64,000 bases of DNA from assembly GCF_000346485.2 (NCBI RefSeq), contig NZ_KQ976354.1, positions 10,064,341 through 10,128,340 on the forward strand, read 5' to 3'. This document shows, piece by piece, positions 61,183-64,000 of the stretch. The translations under genes were made by a program, and so were the position numbers. Positions within the stretch are counted from its first letter, which is position 1. The number at the start of each line of letters is the position of its first letter. This DNA is from Scytonema hofmannii PCC 7110 (GTDB lineage: Bacteria; Cyanobacteriota; Cyanobacteriia; Cyanobacteriales; Nostocaceae). A model generated the notes under the pieces. The model saw only the letters and a list, made by a program, of their open reading frames with translations, ran no database searches and was not told where the DNA came from.

Positions 61183-61473
61183 ATGCCCTCATCCCCAACC
61201 CTTCTCCCTCAGGGAGAAGGGAGTCAGACCCCTACCCCTGTTAAGGTAAGACCTAATACTGAGAATTTCTTCGCGCTCTTCGCGTCTTTGCGGTTAAAAA
61301 TTAGTTTTGAACCACGAAGGCACGAAGAGCGCGAGGGTAAGACGTAGAAAATTAGGTATAATTTTTTTAATTTTTGAGTTACCTTGACATGACTTGGCGG
61401 ACTTTAGCCCTGCTTACGCTACTTTGAGAGAGATTAAAACAGCACCTCAAGTTACTACGGGAAAAGAAAGAAA
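61183..61473. repeat. Repeat-rich gap (CTTCTCCCT hairpin, CTTCGCG inverted repeat)
   Basis: ACCCTTCTCCCTCAGGGAGA with its complement forms a terminator-like hairpin at about 61199-61221. CTTCGCGCTCTTCGCGTCTT and AAGGCACGAAGAGCGCGAGG (61272-61336) form a longer inverted repeat, related to the one at 6423. No gene is seen. Confidence 0.65.
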
Positions 61474-62064
61474 TTGATAAACAACGGTTACACTCATCTC
61501 ACTGAAATGCCAAAAACAATACAAGAAGAATGTAGGAAACAATCTACATATAAACCTATATCCACAAAAGTTGTTAGTTCTACTCCAGGGCGACTGCGTT
61601 TAAGAGTTGCGTCCCACCACCGTCAATCGGGTGATATGGAACGCATTGCAAACGCTCTACAGGCTCAGCCAAATATTAATCAAGTCAGAACTAATGTTCA
61701 AAACGGCAGTCTTGTTATACAGCACAGTACTCAAGATGACAGCCTTGAAAATGTTTTCGCAACTCTACGAGATTTAGGTATTATCTTTGGTGAAATAACA
61801 TTAGGAAAATCTGAGGCTGCAGCAGGGGTATCTAATGCTGTAGTGGATTTGAATAAGCGCGTGAAAAACGCCACCAATAACTCTGTTGATTTGCGCTTCC
61901 TTTTTCCTTTAGGGTTGGGTATTCTTTCCATTCGGAAATTACTTGCACAGGGATTACAGTTCGAGATTATTCCCTGGTATGTGTTAGCTTGGTACGCCTT
62001 TGATAGCTTTATTAAGCTCCATGGAATGACTCAACAGCACTCAGAAAATGATTTGGAAAGTTAA
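61474..62064 (+). CDS. HMA_2-like domain protein with membrane segment
   Basis: The 196-residue frame (TTG 61474; ATG 61507 is an alternative start) has the module V-V-S-S-T-P-G-R-L-R-L-R-V (about 33-45), again without C-x-x-C. A spacer and two hydrophobic segments follow at about 143-180 (L-G-L-G-I-L-S-I-R-K-L-L and I-P-W-Y-V-L-A-W-Y-A-F). It is the fourth member of the same-strand cluster. Its domain order, module then membrane pair, mirrors the first half of the 57160 product, suggesting duplication. Confidence 0.75.
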   Translation: MINNGYTHLTEMPKTIQEECRKQSTYKPISTKVVSSTPGRLRLRVASHHRQSGDMERIANALQAQPNINQVRTNVQNGSLVIQHSTQDDSLENVFATLRDLGIIFGEITLGKSEAAAGVSNAVVDLNKRVKNATNNSVDLRFLFPLGLGILSIRKLLAQGLQFEIIPWYVLAWYAFDSFIKLHGMTQQHSENDLES

Positions 62065-62106
62065 GAGAATTATTCAAGAAAAATAGGCGGATAAAAAGCT
62101 TGTGTA

Positions 62107-62907
62107 CTAGCTACCAGTGGAACAATAGAATCGCTCTCCTAATTTCCAAAGCTTCAAAGCAATTATAAGAAAAAGAATGCCTGCTATTGGCGAAACGTAA
62201 CAAAACCACAAAGGCACTAAAAAATCTCTTTCTTTTTCAAGTACCGCCAGCAACGGAAAATAGTTGACACAAGCAAGGGGTATTAAGAAAGTAAAGAATC
62301 GCTGAAACCACTTGCTATAAATTGAGAGAGGGTACTGAGCAGTTTCAACTCCTCCATAAGTGAGGATATTCATGATTTCGAGAGACTCAAGAGTCCAAAA
62401 TGTCAGTGTTGCTTGTATAATGACAATGCCAACAAAAAGTGCAACTCCGCCAATAAATGAAGTGCTTAAAAGCCACAATTTTTGAATGGTAAAAGGAATG
62501 TGGAGAGTGGAAAGTGACCAACCCATGACCGCAAGCCCTTGCGAAAATCGTCCTATTCGTTTCAATGTAAATTCTATGCCTAAAAGTTGAAGAACTGTTG
62601 TACGTGGACGAAGAAGTAAACGGTCAAAATCGCCGTTTTTAATGATTTTTGAGAACGAATCAAATCCTCGCCCAAGTGCATCAGCACAAGCAAACGAAAT
62701 ATTAATCATGCCATAAAACAGAGCAACTTCGGAAAGAGTCCACGTACCAATACTATTAAAACGAGTAAAAAGCGCCCAAATTCCGAAAAATTCAATCACA
62801 GTTCCTAAAAGTTGACCTAATATTTGCAGCCAGAAGGAAATTTTGTACTGCATTTGCGCTCTGATAGATACAGAGATATATCGAAGGTAGAGTAAAAAAG
62901 CATTCAT
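62107..62907 (-). CDS. ABC-2 family permease (DUF990-like)
   Basis: The 266-residue integral membrane protein has six hydrophobic helices and a cytoplasmic G-D-F-D-R-L-L-L-R-P motif near residue 90-99, typical of the ABC-2 permeases found as pairs with an ABC ATPase. A second related permease is 176 bases upstream on the same strand. The ATPase gene is not in the window and should lie upstream, beyond 64 kb. Substrate unknown. Confidence 0.8.
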   Translation of the reverse strand: MNAFLLYLRYISVSIRAQMQYKISFWLQILGQLLGTVIEFFGIWALFTRFNSIGTWTLSEVALFYGMINISFACADALGRGFDSFSKIIKNGDFDRLLLRPRTTVLQLLGIEFTLKRIGRFSQGLAVMGWSLSTLHIPFTIQKLWLLSTSFIGGVALFVGIVIIQATLTFWTLESLEIMNILTYGGVETAQYPLSIYSKWFQRFFTFLIPLACVNYFPLLAVLEKERDFLVPLWFCYVSPIAGILFLIIALKLWKLGERFYCSTGS

Positions 62908-62944
62908 CCTCGCTTCATTCCTTTGATTCTAAATTAATGATGGC

Positions 62945-63080
62945 AATTCTCACATTCGTAAGGTACAAGAAGAAATAATTAACCGCAGATGAACGCAGAT
63001 GGACGCAGATAAATTTGTACTTCAGCACATTATACGCGAGACGAGAAGCTTCTCGATTTCTTTAAGAAGTTGGGGATCTG
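62945..63080. repeat. AACCGCAGATGAACGC repeat plus degenerate AGATCCCC palindrome
   Basis: Bases 62945-63025 match 4972-5050. TTCTTTAAGAAGTTGGGGATCT (about 63057-63079) is half of the palindrome family, five bases downstream of the second permease stop. Confidence 0.7.
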
Positions 63081-63083
63081 AGT

Positions 63084-63902
63084 TTATCCACCTTGAATGA
63101 CGAGCTTTTTTACCCCATACTTCACTAAAAAACGCCCAAGGATAATAATGACAAATATCCAGAAAATTTGATGAAGTAAGATATTAAATAATTCGTTTGG
63201 TGGAAGATTTCCAGTAAAAAGACGAAAAGGTTTATCTAGAAGTCCTGAGAAGGGAAGAAAATTTAAGCAGGGCTGGAGCCATTCAGGAAAAAGTGGCAGA
63301 GGAATAATCATTCCAGAGAAGATAGTAATGAGATTGGGAAGTACGCTATTTATTCCCTCGCCAGAAAGTGTCCACATCATTGATACGGTAAGAAGCATTG
63401 TTATTGTAGAGGAAAGCAGAATTCCACCAATAAAGGACATGAGAAAAGCAATTCCGGAAGCAAAGGAGGGTGGCAAAGACAGCGATCGCTCAGATAGCCC
63501 TACAATAGGAAAAAGAAACATTGTGATACCAAGAAGCGGAAGACCGCGAAGTATCAGGGGTGCTGTGCGAAGTGCTAAAGCGCGAGTGAACCAAAAATTG
63601 TAAAGGTCAGTGGGTCGAAGAAGATCGTATCCTACCGAACCAGAGCGTATGAGTTCTTGAATTTCTTTATCACCTCCCCAAGGAACAAGCGCTATCAAAA
63701 ATGCTTGTCCCAGCCATACGTATCCTGTAGCTTCGCGGAAAGTCATAGGTTGAGCAGAGGTTGCATGAGTAAAAAATGCCTCAAGAACCATGACCTTCAC
63801 AAAACCCCAAAACAGTTGAGTTGCAACTCCTGCTAATGCAGCAGTACGATATTGCAACAGAAGTGCAAATCTTGCAACAAAGAGTGACCAATATGCTTTC
63901 AT
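63084..63902 (-). CDS. ABC-2 family permease (DUF990-like)
   Basis: The 272-residue protein has six predicted helices. The loop S-G-S-V-G-Y-D-L-L-R-P-T-D (about 87-99) is equivalent to the G-D-F-D-R-L-L-L-R-P motif of its neighbour. The pair probably forms a heterodimeric channel. The start ATG 63902 has no strong ribosome binding site in view, and an ATPase gene may lie just beyond the window edge. Confidence 0.8.
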   Translation of the reverse strand: MKAYWSLFVARFALLLQYRTAALAGVATQLFWGFVKVMVLEAFFTHATSAQPMTFREATGYVWLGQAFLIALVPWGGDKEIQELIRSGSVGYDLLRPTDLYNFWFTRALALRTAPLILRGLPLLGITMFLFPIVGLSERSLSLPPSFASGIAFLMSFIGGILLSSTITMLLTVSMMWTLSGEGINSVLPNLITIFSGMIIPLPLFPEWLQPCLNFLPFSGLLDKPFRLFTGNLPPNELFNILLHQIFWIFVIIILGRFLVKYGVKKLVIQGG

Positions 63903-64000
63903 ATTATGTCTGGTTGAACATTTGTGAAAACCTGAGTTCGGTGTCAGAAAAAGTCTGAAAAATCTCAGATTCCCTAAAATTGTGACATACTCCTATCCCG

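Overview
The window reads as chromosomal DNA of a filamentous, probably heterocyst-forming cyanobacterium (Nostocales). Evidence is the high density of HIP1 octamers (GCGATCGC), heptanucleotide tandem repeats of the STRR type (CCCTACT, CAGTGAC, ATTAGCA), several families of small dispersed palindromes, and lineage-typical genes: a helical carotenoid protein (single N-terminal OCP-like domain), the carboxysome shell protein CcmP, a DUF1802 protein, DUF4058 and Uma2 proteins, and a chlorophyll-dephytylase-like hydrolase. No rRNA, tRNA or CRISPR array was recognised.

Layout. 0-7 kb: peptidoglycan-binding protein, a PD-(D/E)XK-like/ParA ATPase fusion, a decayed hybrid histidine kinase with a surviving receiver, SlyD-like FKBP, helical carotenoid protein, a patch of gene debris (SnoaL, DMT exporter, MarR) and a MocA-like nucleotidyltransferase. 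7.4-13.1 kb: a complete IS5/IS1182-type insertion sequence directly upstream of cobN, which itself carries a dispersed palindrome in frame. 13-17.6 kb: a toxin-antitoxin-rich, eroded stretch (truncated PIN toxin with Phd antitoxin, DUF4058, an unrecognised 164-aa protein followed by a PIN protein, SDR and bestrophin remnants). 17.7-27 kb: housekeeping and envelope genes (mutarotase-like, aroE, alpha/beta hydrolase, L,D-transpeptidase, SH3b protein, Fic protein). 28-34.5 kb: zinc metalloprotease and a uracil-catabolism (URC) cluster of UPRT, URC4 and URC1. 34.7-42.1 kb: TPR protein, hisC, acyltransferase, S4 protein, lipid kinase, animal-type haem peroxidase. 42.5-49 kb: a PLP-dependent decarboxylase broken into pieces, one break being a TnpB element whose exact boundaries can be deduced; flavin monooxygenase, class A beta-lactamase, two Uma2 proteins. 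49.5-56.9 kb: ccmP with a pentapeptide-repeat gene, three copies of a 173-bp MITE (one carrying a nested MITE, one interrupting a gene), metallophosphatase, and an N-acylglucosamine 2-epimerase-family gene. 57-62 kb: a four-gene + strand cluster built from CxxC-less HMA-type 'PGRxR' domains, a P-type ATPase lacking the CPC motif, and a DUF5132 protein. 62-64 kb: two ABC-2 type permeases.

The best candidates for undescribed biology are the HMA-like/P-type ATPase/DUF5132 cluster, the TnpB variant with a fully degenerate zinc ribbon and a companion ribbon-helix-helix gene, the nuclease-like/ParA fusion, and the repeat ecology (palindromes that follow stop codons, and the same kinds of repeat inserted in frame inside genes).
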